NCBI RefSeq assembly: GCF_003696215.1 | Contig: NZ_RFFG01000035.1 | Span: 1 to 64,000, forward strand | Reading direction: 5' to 3' | DNA length: 64,000 bases | Origin: Actinomadura harenae | Lineage (GTDB): Bacteria; Actinomycetota; Actinomycetes; Streptosporangiales; Streptosporangiaceae | Shown here: piece by piece, positions 24,831 through 33,439 of the stretch | How the letters are laid out: every line of letters starts with the position of its first letter | Numbering within the stretch: the first letter of the stretch is position 1 | Made by a program: the position numbers and the translations under genes | Notes under the pieces: model-generated | Database searches by the model: none | Told to the model about the DNA's origin: nothing | The model's input: the letters and a program-made list of their open reading frames with translations, nothing else

Positions 24831-25758
24831 GGCCGTGGGGCTGCTCGCGGGCGTGGCACTGGACGCTCTGGTGGGTGATCCCCGGCGTGGGCATCCGGTG
24901 GCGGCGTTCGGGCGTGTGGCGTCGGGTTTGGAGAAGAAGGTGTACGCCGACTCTCGTGCGCGCGGGGTGGCGTACACGGCGGTGCTGGTGGGCGGGACGC
25001 TCGCCGGGGGCGTTGTGGTGGAGCGGGCCGTCCGGGGGCGGCCGCTCGTGCGCGCGGGGGTGACGGCGCTCGCGACGTGGGCGGTTCTCGGCGGGACGTC
25101 CCTGGGACGTGAGGGACGCGTCATGAGCGGGTTCCTCGAGGACGGTGACATCGAGGCGGCGCGGGGGCGGCTCGGGCATCTGTGCGCACGGGATCCGGCC
25201 GGGCTCGGCGCGGACGAGCTGGCGCGGGCGACGGTGGAGTCGGTGGCGGAGAACACGTCGGACGCGTCCATCGCGCCGTTGGTGTGGGGCGCGGTCGGCG
25301 GGGTCCCGGGGCTGCTGGCGTACCGGGCCGCGAACACCCTGGACGCGATGGTCGGGTACCGCAGTCCGCGTTATGAGCGGTTCGGGTGGGCGTCGGCGCG
25401 GTTCGACGACGCGGTGAATCTTGTGCCGGCGCGGTTGACCGGGCTGCTGGTGGTGGCGGTCGCGCCGCGGGGACGGCGGTCCGAGGCGTGGCGGGTGCTG
25501 CGGCGGGACGGCGCGTCCCACCCGAGTCCGAACGCGGGGCGGTGCGAGTCCGCGTTCGCCGGTGCCCTGGACGTCCGGCTGGGCGGGGCCAACGCGTATG
25601 GCGGGCAGGTCGAGAAGCGTCCTGAGCTGGGTGACGGGCGGTCGCCGGAGGTCGCGGACATCCGGCGCGCGGTGCGGTTGTCCAGGCGGGTGACCGTGGC
25701 GGCGGCGGTTGTGTGCGCGGCCCTCGCGGGCGCGCGGGATCGGAAGGTGCGTCGATGA
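24814..25758 (+). CDS. cobD: Adenosylcobinamide-phosphate synthase CobD/CbiB
   Basis: A 314-residue membrane protein that attaches aminopropanol to adenosylcobyric acid in B12 synthesis. Family marks are LDALVGDPRRGHPVAAFGR (18-36), ENTSDASIAPLVWGAVGG, AYRAANTLDAMVGYRSPRY and the C-terminal NAYGG with GDGRSP. Several hydrophobic segments agree with an integral membrane enzyme. ATG at 24814 lies inside the end of the previous gene; the stop overlaps the cobQ start (ATGA). Together with cobQ it forms a late-pathway pair. Confidence 0.93.
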   Translation: MRISSRAVGLLAGVALDALVGDPRRGHPVAAFGRVASGLEKKVYADSRARGVAYTAVLVGGTLAGGVVVERAVRGRPLVRAGVTALATWAVLGGTSLGREGRVMSGFLEDGDIEAARGRLGHLCARDPAGLGADELARATVESVAENTSDASIAPLVWGAVGGVPGLLAYRAANTLDAMVGYRSPRYERFGWASARFDDAVNLVPARLTGLLVVAVAPRGRRSEAWRVLRRDGASHPSPNAGRCESAFAGALDVRLGGANAYGGQVEKRPELGDGRSPEVADIRRAVRLSRRVTVAAAVVCAALAGARDRKVRR

Positions 25759-27290
25759 GGCGTGGCAGGGCGTTGCTGGTGGCCGGGACGACGTCGGACG
25801 CGGGGAAGAGCGTCCTGACGGCGGGGCTGTGCCGGTGGCTGGCGCGGAAGGGCGTGCGGGTCGCGCCGTTCAAGGCGCAGAACATGTCGCTGAACTCGAT
25901 GGTGACGGCGGACGGCGCGGAGATCGGGCGGGCGCAGTACACGCAGGCGCTCGCGGCGGGGGTCGAGCCGTCCGCGCTGATGAACCCGGTGCTGCTGAAG
26001 CCGGGGAGCGACCGGCGGAGCCAGATCGTGCTGCTCGGGCGTCCGGTCGCGGAGGTGGACGCGCTGGAGTACGGCGCGCACAAGGAGCGGCTGCGGGAGG
26101 TCGTCCTCGACAGCCTGGCCGAGCTGCGGGCCGCGCACGACGTGGTGGTCTGCGAGGGGGCGGGGAGCCCGGCGGAGATCAACCTGCGGCGCGGCGACCT
26201 GGCGAACATGGGGCTCGCGCGGGCCGCGGACCTGCCGGTGATCGTGGTCGGGGACATCGACCGGGGCGGGGTGTTCGCGTCCCTGTTCGGGACGGTCGCG
26301 CTGCTGGAGCCCGCGGATCAGGCGCTGGTCGCCGGGTTCGTGATCAACAAGTTCCGGGGCGCGGAGGAACTGCTCGCGCCCGGGCTGGCGCAGCTGGAGG
26401 CGCTGACGGGCCGTCCGACGCTGGGCGTGCTGCCGTGGACGCCGGGCCTGAACCTGGACGCCGAGGACTCGCTGGCCCTGGACGGCCCGCGCGCGCAGGC
26501 CGCGCCGCCGGTCGGGCGGGAGACGCTGCGGGTGGCGGTCGTCCGGGTGCCGCGCATCTCCAACTTCACCGACGTGGACGCGCTGACCTGCGAACCCGGG
26601 GTGGTCGTCCGGTATGTGACGACGCCGGGGGAGCTCGCGGACGCGGACCTGGTGATTCTGCCGGGTTCGCGCGCGACGGTCGCCGACCTCGCGTGGCTGC
26701 GCGAACGTGGTCTCGCGGACGCGATCGTCGCGCGCGCGCACGAGGGCAGGCCCGTCCTCGGGATCTGCGGCGGGCACCAGATGCTCGCCCGGACGATCGA
26801 GGACGAGTACGAGTCGGGCGCCGGCACGGTCGAGGGTCTCGGCGTCCTCCCGACGCGGGTGCGTTTCGGCCCGGACAAGATGCTCGGACGGCCGTCCGGT
26901 ACGGCTTACGGACAGCCCGTCCAGGCGTACGAGATCCACCACGGCATCGTCGAGCCGGAGGGCGGCGAGCCGTTCCTCGACGGCTGCCGTGTGGGCGCCG
27001 TGTACGGCACGACCTGGCATGGCGCGCTGGAGAGCGACGGGTTCCGGCGGGCGTTCCTCGCCGACGTCGCCGCGCGCGCTGGGCGGGCCTTCACGCCCGC
27101 GCCGGACGTCTCGTTCGCCGCGCTCCGCGAGGCCGCTCTCGACACGGTCGCCGACCTCGTCGACGCGCATCTCGACACCGCCGCGATCGAGGCGCTCATC
27201 GAGGGCGGCGCCCCGGCGGGGCTGCCTCTCGTCCCGCCCGGCGGCCCGCCCGCCGTGCCCGCCGCGCGGACGGCGGCGGGACACGCCTGA
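25755..27290 (+). CDS. cobQ: Cobyric acid synthase CobQ
   Basis: A 511-residue glutamine-dependent amidotransferase that amidates adenosylcobyrinic acid a,c-diamide at four side chains. The N-terminal ATPase half has the P-loop GTTSDAGKS (11-19) and APFKAQNMSLNS; the C-terminal triad-type glutaminase half has the catalytic C338 in GICGGHQM and the YEIHHG histidine region. Length is usual. It overlaps cobD by four bases. The protein ends in a Pro/Ala-rich tail coded by DNA that leads into a 30-bp duplication. Confidence 0.95.
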   Translation: MRRGRALLVAGTTSDAGKSVLTAGLCRWLARKGVRVAPFKAQNMSLNSMVTADGAEIGRAQYTQALAAGVEPSALMNPVLLKPGSDRRSQIVLLGRPVAEVDALEYGAHKERLREVVLDSLAELRAAHDVVVCEGAGSPAEINLRRGDLANMGLARAADLPVIVVGDIDRGGVFASLFGTVALLEPADQALVAGFVINKFRGAEELLAPGLAQLEALTGRPTLGVLPWTPGLNLDAEDSLALDGPRAQAAPPVGRETLRVAVVRVPRISNFTDVDALTCEPGVVVRYVTTPGELADADLVILPGSRATVADLAWLRERGLADAIVARAHEGRPVLGICGGHQMLARTIEDEYESGAGTVEGLGVLPTRVRFGPDKMLGRPSGTAYGQPVQAYEIHHGIVEPEGGEPFLDGCRVGAVYGTTWHGALESDGFRRAFLADVAARAGRAFTPAPDVSFAALREAALDTVADLVDAHLDTAAIEALIEGGAPAGLPLVPPGGPPAVPAARTAAGHA

Positions 27291-27334
27291 GGGCCGCCCG
27301 CCCTGGCGGGACACGCGTGAGGGCCGCCCGCCGG
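27275..27334 (+). repeat. Two tandem 30-bp units spanning the cobQ stop
   Basis: Units at 27275-27304 and 27305-27334 differ at a few positions only. The cobQ stop TGA lies in the first unit; the second has the equivalent TGA in non-coding DNA. The GGGCCGCCCGCC part can pair with GGCGGGCG just after, so it may also end transcription. Confidence 0.8.
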
Positions 27335-27402
27335 GGCGGGCGTCCCGGTAAGGTGATCGACTTGCGTACCCCGCCCATCCCGCCGTGCAAGGAGGTTCGC
27401 CG

Positions 27403-28074
27403 GTGACCGAGCCGCGGAGCAGACTCGTCGTGCCGCTCATGAGGGCCAAGGTCCCGTGTGACGTGCAGCTGGAGTTCCCGCTGCCGCCCGGCGAGGAGCC
27501 GATCCGCGAGCCGTTCGCCGCCGATCTGTACGTGACCTACGCGCTGGAGCTGCCCGCCGAGCCCGGCATGGTGACGCTGCCGGGCGCGGGCGCGGGACGC
27601 CGCTACGAGCACGTCGCGCGGCGGCACTGCGGGGAGCTCGGCATCGACCCGCGCGACCTGGCCCGGCAGGCGTCGATCAACCTGCGGGACCTGCGTCCGG
27701 AGCTGGCGTTCGGCTGGTATCCGGACGCCCGCGCCGTGACGGTGACGCTGGGCTCCGCGGACGCCCGGGACCCGTCCGGCCGGGGCGGCCTGGAGGCGAG
27801 CCTGCTGCTGGACGAGGGGTTCTGCGACAAGCTCGCCCAGGACGTGGACGGAGATCTCGTCGTGGCCGCGCCCGCGCGGGACGTGTTCGTCGCGACCGGC
27901 ACCGGGCACCCGGACGGGATCGCGAAGCTGCGCTGGGCGGTCGCCCAGGTGTGGACGGCCGAGCGCGCCGCCGACCCCGCCGTCCCGGCGAACTGGGACG
28001 TCCCCGCCGGGTCCCTCCTGACGCGCGAGCTCATGGTGCGCCGTCCGACCGGCTGGGAGCCGCTCCCCGCCTGA
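27403..28074 (+). CDS. Hypothetical protein, DUF1444-like
   Basis: A 223-residue soluble protein with a perfect AAGGAGG eight bases before GTG 27403. FAADLYVTYALELPAEPGMV, a central INLRDLRPELAFGWYP, and LEASLLLDEGFCDKLAQD followed by DLVVAAPARDVFVATG resemble the DUF1444/YtpQ family, in which the same order of segments is found. The biochemical role of that family is not known. It stands alone between cobQ and the CoA ligase. Confidence 0.6.
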   Translation: MTEPRSRLVVPLMRAKVPCDVQLEFPLPPGEEPIREPFAADLYVTYALELPAEPGMVTLPGAGAGRRYEHVARRHCGELGIDPRDLARQASINLRDLRPELAFGWYPDARAVTVTLGSADARDPSGRGGLEASLLLDEGFCDKLAQDVDGDLVVAAPARDVFVATGTGHPDGIAKLRWAVAQVWTAERAADPAVPANWDVPAGSLLTRELMVRRPTGWEPLPA

Positions 28075-28478
28075 CCGGCGTGGCCCCGCGGGGATCCGCT
28101 TCCCGCCCGACTCGGCCATGTGGGAAATCCCTACCCGGATGACCTGCCGAAACGGGTGAACTTCCTCCTCGTGTGCCTCGGGGGCCGCTCGTATGCGGCC
28201 TCGGGGGGACCGAAAACCCCCGTCCGGTGGGGACGGCGGTAGGCCCGAATTCCGGGGGTCCCGTGACGGGTTGCGGCCGAAACTCCCGGCGTGTCGCCCG
28301 GCGATGGACGGGAATGGCCGGTCAGATGCGGTTCTTTCGGGTCAACAGGGACAGATCATGGTGTCCGTAGGTATGACCTAATTCCCGACCCGGTTAGACC
28401 GGAATGGGGGAAACCGGCCGTGTCGGTATGCCTACCCGGCGTAGCCTCCGCTTGTCGTCCCAGGCGGAAGGAGCCGAC
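28075..28478. other. Intergenic leader before the CoA ligase
   Basis: About 400 bases with no gene. Several GC-rich palindromic pieces (GGGGGACCG...CCCCCGTCC, CCGGTTAGACCGG) suggest RNA structure, and the promoter of the CoA ligase must lie here. I could not match it to a known riboswitch. Confidence 0.4.
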
Positions 28479-29966
28479 ATGGAAGGCAATCTCGCGTCCG
28501 ACCTGGCCGATCGCGCGGACGCCCACGGGTGGCGCGACCGGCCCCTGTTCTACGCCGGTGACGCGACGATCAGCCACGGCGAGGCGCACGCCGCCGCGGC
28601 GCGCGCGGCGGGGGTGCTGCGCGCGGCCGGGGTCCGGCGCGGGGACCGGGTGCTGCTCGCGCTGCCCGACTCGGTCCCCCTGGTCGCGGCCCTGTTCGGG
28701 ACGCTCCGGCTCGGTGCGGTGGCGGTCCTCACCGGGCCCGAGCAGGGCGAGAAGGAGCACGCGTACGTCCTGGCGGACGCCGAGCCGCGCGTGGTGGTCT
28801 GCGGGCCGGAGCTGGCGGTGCGGTTCCCGTCGGCGCGGGTCCTGACGGGGGAGGACCTGGCCGACGAGCCCGCGTCCGTCCCGCCGCCGGTGCCGGTGGG
28901 GCCGGGCGCCCCGGCCTACGTCCAGTACACGTCGGGGACGACCGGGAAGCCGAAGGGTGTGGTGCACCGGCACGGCGACGCCGAGGCGTACTTCCTCGCG
29001 ATGGGCGTCGGGGCCCTCGCGATGGACCCGTCGGACGTCGTGTTCTCGCTGGCCAAGGCGTGCTATCCGTACGGGCTCGGCGCGACCGTGTTGTTCCCGA
29101 TGTTCTGCGGGGCGGCGGCGGTGCTGTGGGCGGCGCAGCCGAGCGTCGAGGGCGCGGCGGAGCAGGCGCGGCGGCACCGCCCGACGCTGCTGTTCACCGT
29201 CCCGACCTGGTACGCGCGGCTGGTCGCCGCGCCGGAGCGGGAGGCGGGGGTGCGGCACGCGTTCGGGTCGCTGCGCGCGGCGGCGTCGGCGGGCGAGCCG
29301 CTGCTGCCGACGCTCGCCGACCGGATCGAGCAGGTCCTCGGGTGCCCGGTGCTGGACGGCCTGGGCAGCACGGAGGTCGGGCACACGTTCGTGTCGAACA
29401 CGGTGGGGCGGCGGCGGCGCGGCGCGCTGGGGGTGCCGCTCGACCCGTACGAGATCTCCGTCCGGAACGAGGCGGGCCCCGGCCGGACGGCGCGTCCGGG
29501 CGAGCCGGGCGTGCTGTACGTGCGGGGGCCGTCGGTGATGACGGAGTACCTCGGCAAGCCGGGGCAGACGGCCGAGGTGCTGACGGCGGACGGCTGGCTG
29601 CGCACGGGCGACCTCGTGCACGTGGACGACGACGGGTTCGTCCACCACCACGGCCGGGTGCTCGACCAGGTCACGGTGTCGGGCCGCCGGGTGTCGCCGC
29701 TGGAGGTGGAGCGGATCCTCGGCCAGCATCCCGGGCTGGTGGAGGTCGCGGTGGTGCCGGACGCCACGGAGGCGGGGGTCCTGCACGCGTACGCGGTCGC
29801 GATGACCGGCGCGGACGAGATGGCCCTGCTCGCCGAGGTGCTGGACCTCGCGCGGACGCGGCTGCCCGAGCACAAGGTGCCCGCGACGGTGAACTTCCTC
29901 GCCGAGCTGCCGCGCACGTCCACGGGGAAGATCCGCCGCTCGGCGCTCCGTCCCACCGTCGGGTAG
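28479..29966 (+). CDS. Aryl/acyl-CoA ligase, benzoate-CoA-ligase-like
   Basis: A 495-residue adenylate-forming enzyme. The AMP-binding P-loop YTSGTTGKPKG is at 150-160, followed by KACYPYGLGATVLFPMFCG, a segment characteristic of benzoate-CoA ligases. GLGSTEVGH, the hinge TGDLVHVDDDGF and the C-terminal STGKIRRSAL with the catalytic lysine are also present. Likely it converts an aromatic or short carboxylic acid to its CoA thioester with ATP. GGAAGGAG precedes the ATG at 28479. Neighbours give no pathway: a nickel-type transporter follows under its own operator. Confidence 0.85.
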   Translation: MEGNLASDLADRADAHGWRDRPLFYAGDATISHGEAHAAAARAAGVLRAAGVRRGDRVLLALPDSVPLVAALFGTLRLGAVAVLTGPEQGEKEHAYVLADAEPRVVVCGPELAVRFPSARVLTGEDLADEPASVPPPVPVGPGAPAYVQYTSGTTGKPKGVVHRHGDAEAYFLAMGVGALAMDPSDVVFSLAKACYPYGLGATVLFPMFCGAAAVLWAAQPSVEGAAEQARRHRPTLLFTVPTWYARLVAAPEREAGVRHAFGSLRAAASAGEPLLPTLADRIEQVLGCPVLDGLGSTEVGHTFVSNTVGRRRRGALGVPLDPYEISVRNEAGPGRTARPGEPGVLYVRGPSVMTEYLGKPGQTAEVLTADGWLRTGDLVHVDDDGFVHHHGRVLDQVTVSGRRVSPLEVERILGQHPGLVEVAVVPDATEAGVLHAYAVAMTGADEMALLAEVLDLARTRLPEHKVPATVNFLAELPRTSTGKIRRSALRPTVG

Positions 29967-30031
29967 GCCGGTGGCGCGGGCCCGGGTAAGCGGTCGCCGA
30001 CTCGGCGTTCTGGAGCCGCCCTTGCTATGGT

Positions 30032-30058
30032 CCTTGTTGCGAGGTATTTGCAACAAGG
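30032..30058 (+). promoter_or_regulatory. Nur-box-like operator of the transporter
   Basis: CCTTGTTGC and GCAACAAGG form a perfect 9-bp inverted repeat separated by nine bases. The inner part, TTGC-N9-GCAA with GA...TT flanks, fits the tTGCaa-N5-ttGCAA box of the nickel-responsive Fur-family repressor Nur of actinobacteria (recalled consensus). It ends just before the ribosome site AAGGAG of the substrate-binding gene, so a bound repressor would block transcription of the whole transporter. Confidence 0.75.
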
Positions 30059-30064
30059 AGTGAT

Positions 30065-31627
30065 ATGCGTAAGTCAGTGCTGGTCATCGGGGTGGTGACC
30101 GCTCTGGCGGCCGCCGGTTGCGGGGGATCCGGCGGCGAGGCGAAGCCCGGGGGGACGTTCACGTACGCGATCGGCGACGAGCCGGACACGCTGAACCCCG
30201 TCCTCCAGGACGAGCACATCGACCCCGTCACCGAGATGGTGTTCCGCGGCCTGACCCGCCACGACGCCGCCAACAAGGTGGTGCCCGGCCTCGCCGAGTC
30301 GTGGCGGGTCTCGCCCGACCGCCGCACCTACGCCTTCACGCTCCGCAAGGGCCTGACCTGGCAGGACGGCAAGCCGCTGACCTCGGCGGACGTCAAGTTC
30401 ACGATCGAGGAGATGAAGAGGGCCGGGGCCGAGGTCCCGCTGTCGCGGAACTTCTCCTCGGTCGCGTCCGTGGAGACGCCGGACGCGACGACGGCGACGC
30501 TGAAGCTCAGCCGCCCGTTCGCGCCGCTGCTGGACGCCATGGCGGTCGGCCTGCTGCCGCGGCACGTCCTCCAGGGGAAGAAGCTGACCGACGCCGACTT
30601 CGGTCAGCACCCCGTCGGCGCCGGGCCGTTCCGGCTGACGACGTACAAGCCGGGGCAGTACGCGGAGCTCGCGCCGTTCGACGGCTACTACGAGGGCAAG
30701 CCGAAGCTGCCCAAGGTCGTGATCAAGTACGTGCCGGACGACAGCGCCCGGCTGATCCAGCTCAGGGCCGGCGAGGTGGACGCGGCGCACGTCCAGCCGC
30801 AGCAGGTCGCGCAGGTGCGGAACGTGAAGGGCGTCCGGGTCGAGACGTACCCGACCGCCGACTACCGCGCGCTGATGCTGAACTTCCGCAAGCCGGTGTT
30901 CGCGGACAAGAGGGTGCGGCAGGCGATGAACTTCGCCGTCGACCGCGACGCGATCGTCCGGAGCGTCCTCAAGGGGCAGGGCAGCCCCGCGACCGGGCCG
31001 CTGGACGAGTCGCCGTTCAAGACCGAACCGGCGCCGTTCTCGTTCGACACGGCCAAGGCCGACGCGCTCATGAAGTCCGCCGGATACGCCAAGAACGCGC
31101 AGAACATGTGGGCCAAGGACGGTAAGACCGTCCGGTTCGAGCTGAGCACGTTCGCCGAGGACTCCGCGCGCGTCGCGATCCTGAACGTGTCGGCGACGCA
31201 GCTGAAGCAGGCCGGGTTCGACGTCCAGCCGAACCCGCGCCCGCGCGACTGGGTGCGCAAGCACTGGGGCGACCTGGACGCGTTCGTCGTCGGCTGGGGC
31301 ACGCCCTACGACCCGGACTCGTCGGTCTTCGGGCCGTTCTCGTCCAGCGAGGTGCTCGCCAAGGGCGGCTCGAACTACGGCTCCTACAGCAACACCGGCG
31401 TCGACAAGGCCCTGGCCAAGGGCCGCGACACCGACGACCCGGCCGTCCGGAAGGCGGCGTACGCCGACCTCCAGAAGGCGCTCGCCGAGGACCCGCCGTT
31501 CGTCTGGATCTCCTACCTCAAGACCGACAACGTCGTCCCGTCCTCGCTGAAGGGGCCGGAGCAGCGCACGCTGGGCCACCACGGCTACGGCTTCTTCTGG
31601 AACGCCGAGAAGTGGTCCTGGTCCTAG
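30065..31627 (+). CDS. ABC transporter substrate-binding lipoprotein (nickel/peptide type)
   Basis: A 520-residue family 5 solute-binding protein. The signal ends in the lipobox LAAAGC with C19 as lipid anchor. Typical segments are PDTLNPVLQDEHIDP, GLTWQDGKPLTSADVKFTIE, VGAGPFRLTTYKPGQY and VRQAMNFAVDRDAI. AAGGAG lies seven bases before ATG 30065. In this family only subgroups bind nickel; the Nur-like box in front makes nickel (or a nickel chelate) the likely cargo. First gene of a four-gene operon; its stop overlaps the next start by 16 bases. Confidence 0.85.
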   Translation: MRKSVLVIGVVTALAAAGCGGSGGEAKPGGTFTYAIGDEPDTLNPVLQDEHIDPVTEMVFRGLTRHDAANKVVPGLAESWRVSPDRRTYAFTLRKGLTWQDGKPLTSADVKFTIEEMKRAGAEVPLSRNFSSVASVETPDATTATLKLSRPFAPLLDAMAVGLLPRHVLQGKKLTDADFGQHPVGAGPFRLTTYKPGQYAELAPFDGYYEGKPKLPKVVIKYVPDDSARLIQLRAGEVDAAHVQPQQVAQVRNVKGVRVETYPTADYRALMLNFRKPVFADKRVRQAMNFAVDRDAIVRSVLKGQGSPATGPLDESPFKTEPAPFSFDTAKADALMKSAGYAKNAQNMWAKDGKTVRFELSTFAEDSARVAILNVSATQLKQAGFDVQPNPRPRDWVRKHWGDLDAFVVGWGTPYDPDSSVFGPFSSSEVLAKGGSNYGSYSNTGVDKALAKGRDTDDPAVRKAAYADLQKALAEDPPFVWISYLKTDNVVPSSLKGPEQRTLGHHGYGFFWNAEKWSWS

Positions 31628-32595
31628 CGCGCAGGGCGGCGGCGGCCGTCGTGGTCGTCGCCGCCCTGTCCGCGCTGTGCTTCGCCCTGCTGGACGCCGC
31701 GCCCGGTGATCCGGCGGCGAACATCCTGGAGGCGCGGTCGGGCGGGCGTCCGCCGAGCGCCTCCGCCGTCGCCGATCTCCGGAGGTCCATGGGCCTGGAC
31801 GACCCGCTGCCCGTCCGGTACGGACGCTGGGTCGGGGGCGCCCTCCACGGCGACTTCGGCACGTCCTACAAGACGGGCCGCCCGGTGTCTGAGGTGCTCG
31901 CGGACACCGTCCCGTGGACGCTGCTGCTGACCTGCGCGGCCGTCCTGATCAGCGTGCTCGGCGCGGTCGCGGTCGGCCTCGCCGCCGCGCTCACCCGCCG
32001 CGCCTGGCTGCGCCGCGGCATCGAGACCACGCTGTTCGTCGTCGGCGGCATGCCCGGGTTCGTGGTCGCGCTGCTGCTGCTCTGGGTCTTCTCGGCCTGG
32101 CTGGGCTGGCTGCCGTCCGGCGGGGTGTCGGAGCCTGACCAGCCGGTCACTGTCGGCGTGCTGCTGCCGCACCTGGTGCTGCCCGCGCTGGCGCTCGCGT
32201 TCGGCCACCACTTCGGCGCGTACGCGCGGCTCGTCGAGACCGGCGTCGGACGCCTCCGGACCGCCCCGCACGTCGACAACGCCCGCTCCCGCGGCCTCCC
32301 CGGACGCGTCGTCGTCCCGCGCCACCTGCTGCGTCCCGGGCTCGTCCCGTTCGCGGCCCGGCTCGGCGTCGGCGTCGGCGGCCTCGTCGCGGGCGCCTAC
32401 GCCACCGAACTGATCTTCTCCTGGCCCGGCATCGGACGGCAGGCCATCCTCGCCGCCCAGGGCCAGGACTACCCCGTCCTCACCGCGATCGTCCTGATCA
32501 CGGGCGTGATCGTCGTCGTGGCCAACCTGCTCGGCGACCTCGCCGTCGCCTGGCTCGACCCCCGAGTGAAACTGGAACCCGGCCATGCGCACTGA
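31612..32595 (+). CDS. ABC transporter permease (NikB/DppB-like)
   Basis: A 327-residue inner-membrane permease with about six transmembrane helices. Family marks are the N-terminal ALLDAAPGDPA, GLDDPLPVRYGRWVGGALHGDFG (in parts), and the ATPase-docking EAA-type loop around DNARSRGLPGRVVVPRHLLRPGL. Then GAYATELIFSWPGIGRQAI, a strongly conserved ending. GTG at 31612 overlaps the substrate-binding gene. Forms the channel with the next permease. Confidence 0.88.
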   Translation: MVLVLARRAAAAVVVVAALSALCFALLDAAPGDPAANILEARSGGRPPSASAVADLRRSMGLDDPLPVRYGRWVGGALHGDFGTSYKTGRPVSEVLADTVPWTLLLTCAAVLISVLGAVAVGLAAALTRRAWLRRGIETTLFVVGGMPGFVVALLLLWVFSAWLGWLPSGGVSEPDQPVTVGVLLPHLVLPALALAFGHHFGAYARLVETGVGRLRTAPHVDNARSRGLPGRVVVPRHLLRPGLVPFAARLGVGVGGLVAGAYATELIFSWPGIGRQAILAAQGQDYPVLTAIVLITGVIVVVANLLGDLAVAWLDPRVKLEPGHAH

Positions 32596-33439
32596 GGCTT
32601 CGCGGCGGGGGCTGCTCGCGTTCCGGATGCCCGCCGGACGTCCCGGCGTGTGGGCGGCGGCGCTGGTCCTCGGCGCGATGGCGCTCGCGGCGGTCGCCGC
32701 GCCCCTGCTGACCTCGCACGATCCGCTCGCGACGGACACCGACGCGACGGCGCTCCCGCCCGGATCGCCCGGCCATCCGCTCGGCACCGACCTGCTCGGA
32801 CGCGACCTCTGGACGCGGCTGCTCTACGGCGCGCGGACGTCCCTGTCCGCCGGGCTCCTCGCCGGGGCCGTCACCGTCGCGGCCGGCGTCCTGCTCGGCG
32901 CGGTCGCCGGCGCCGGACCGCGCTGGCTCTCCACGCTGATCTCGCGGATCGCGGACGTCCTGCTCTCGGTCCCGATGCTGATCGTCGCGCTCGCGCTGTC
33001 CGCGTTGCTCGGGCCGTCCCTCGGGACGGTCGTCGTCGCGATCGCCGTCACGAGCTGGATGCCGGTCGCGCTCGTCGCCCGCGCGGAACTCATCAGCCAG
33101 CGCGAGCGGCTGTACGTCCGCGCCGCGTACGCGCTCGGCCTGTCGCGGTGGCAGGTGCTGCGGCGGCACCTGCTGCCGGGCGCGCTGCCGCCGATCGCGT
33201 CGATCGCGGCGTTCGAGGTCGGCCACGCGATCCTCACCGAGTCCACGCTGAGCTTCCTCGGCCTGGGCGTCCCGCCGAACCGCCCGAGCTGGGGGAACCT
33301 CCTCACCGAGGCCCAGCAGCACCTGCTGACCGGCGAGTGGTACACCGTCGCGTTCCCGGCCGCGTGCGTGGTCGTGACGATCCTCGCGGTCAACGTCCTG
33401 GCGTCGGCGTTCGCGCGCGGCGAAGGGAGCGCCTGGTGA
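32585..33439 (+). CDS. ABC transporter permease (NikC/DppC-like)
   Basis: A 284-residue permease. HPLGTDLLGRDLWTRLLYGA and RTSLSAGLLAGAV are typical of the second permease of nickel/dipeptide systems. The docking loop reads RAAYALGLSRWQVLRRHLLP, and ESTLSFLGLGVPPNRPSWG is the conserved C-terminal element. About six transmembrane segments. ATG 32585 overlaps the previous gene by 11 bases; its TGA overlaps the ATPase start as GTGA. Confidence 0.9.
   Translation: MRTEASRRGLLAFRMPAGRPGVWAAALVLGAMALAAVAAPLLTSHDPLATDTDATALPPGSPGHPLGTDLLGRDLWTRLLYGARTSLSAGLLAGAVTVAAGVLLGAVAGAGPRWLSTLISRIADVLLSVPMLIVALALSALLGPSLGTVVVAIAVTSWMPVALVARAELISQRERLYVRAAYALGLSRWQVLRRHLLPGALPPIASIAAFEVGHAILTESTLSFLGLGVPPNRPSWGNLLTEAQQHLLTGEWYTVAFPAACVVVTILAVNVLASAFARGEGSAW

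Noticed and set aside
28100..28478. Possible riboswitch before the CoA ligase
   Set aside because: GC-rich palindromic pieces are present, but I could not match them to the conserved core of any known class.
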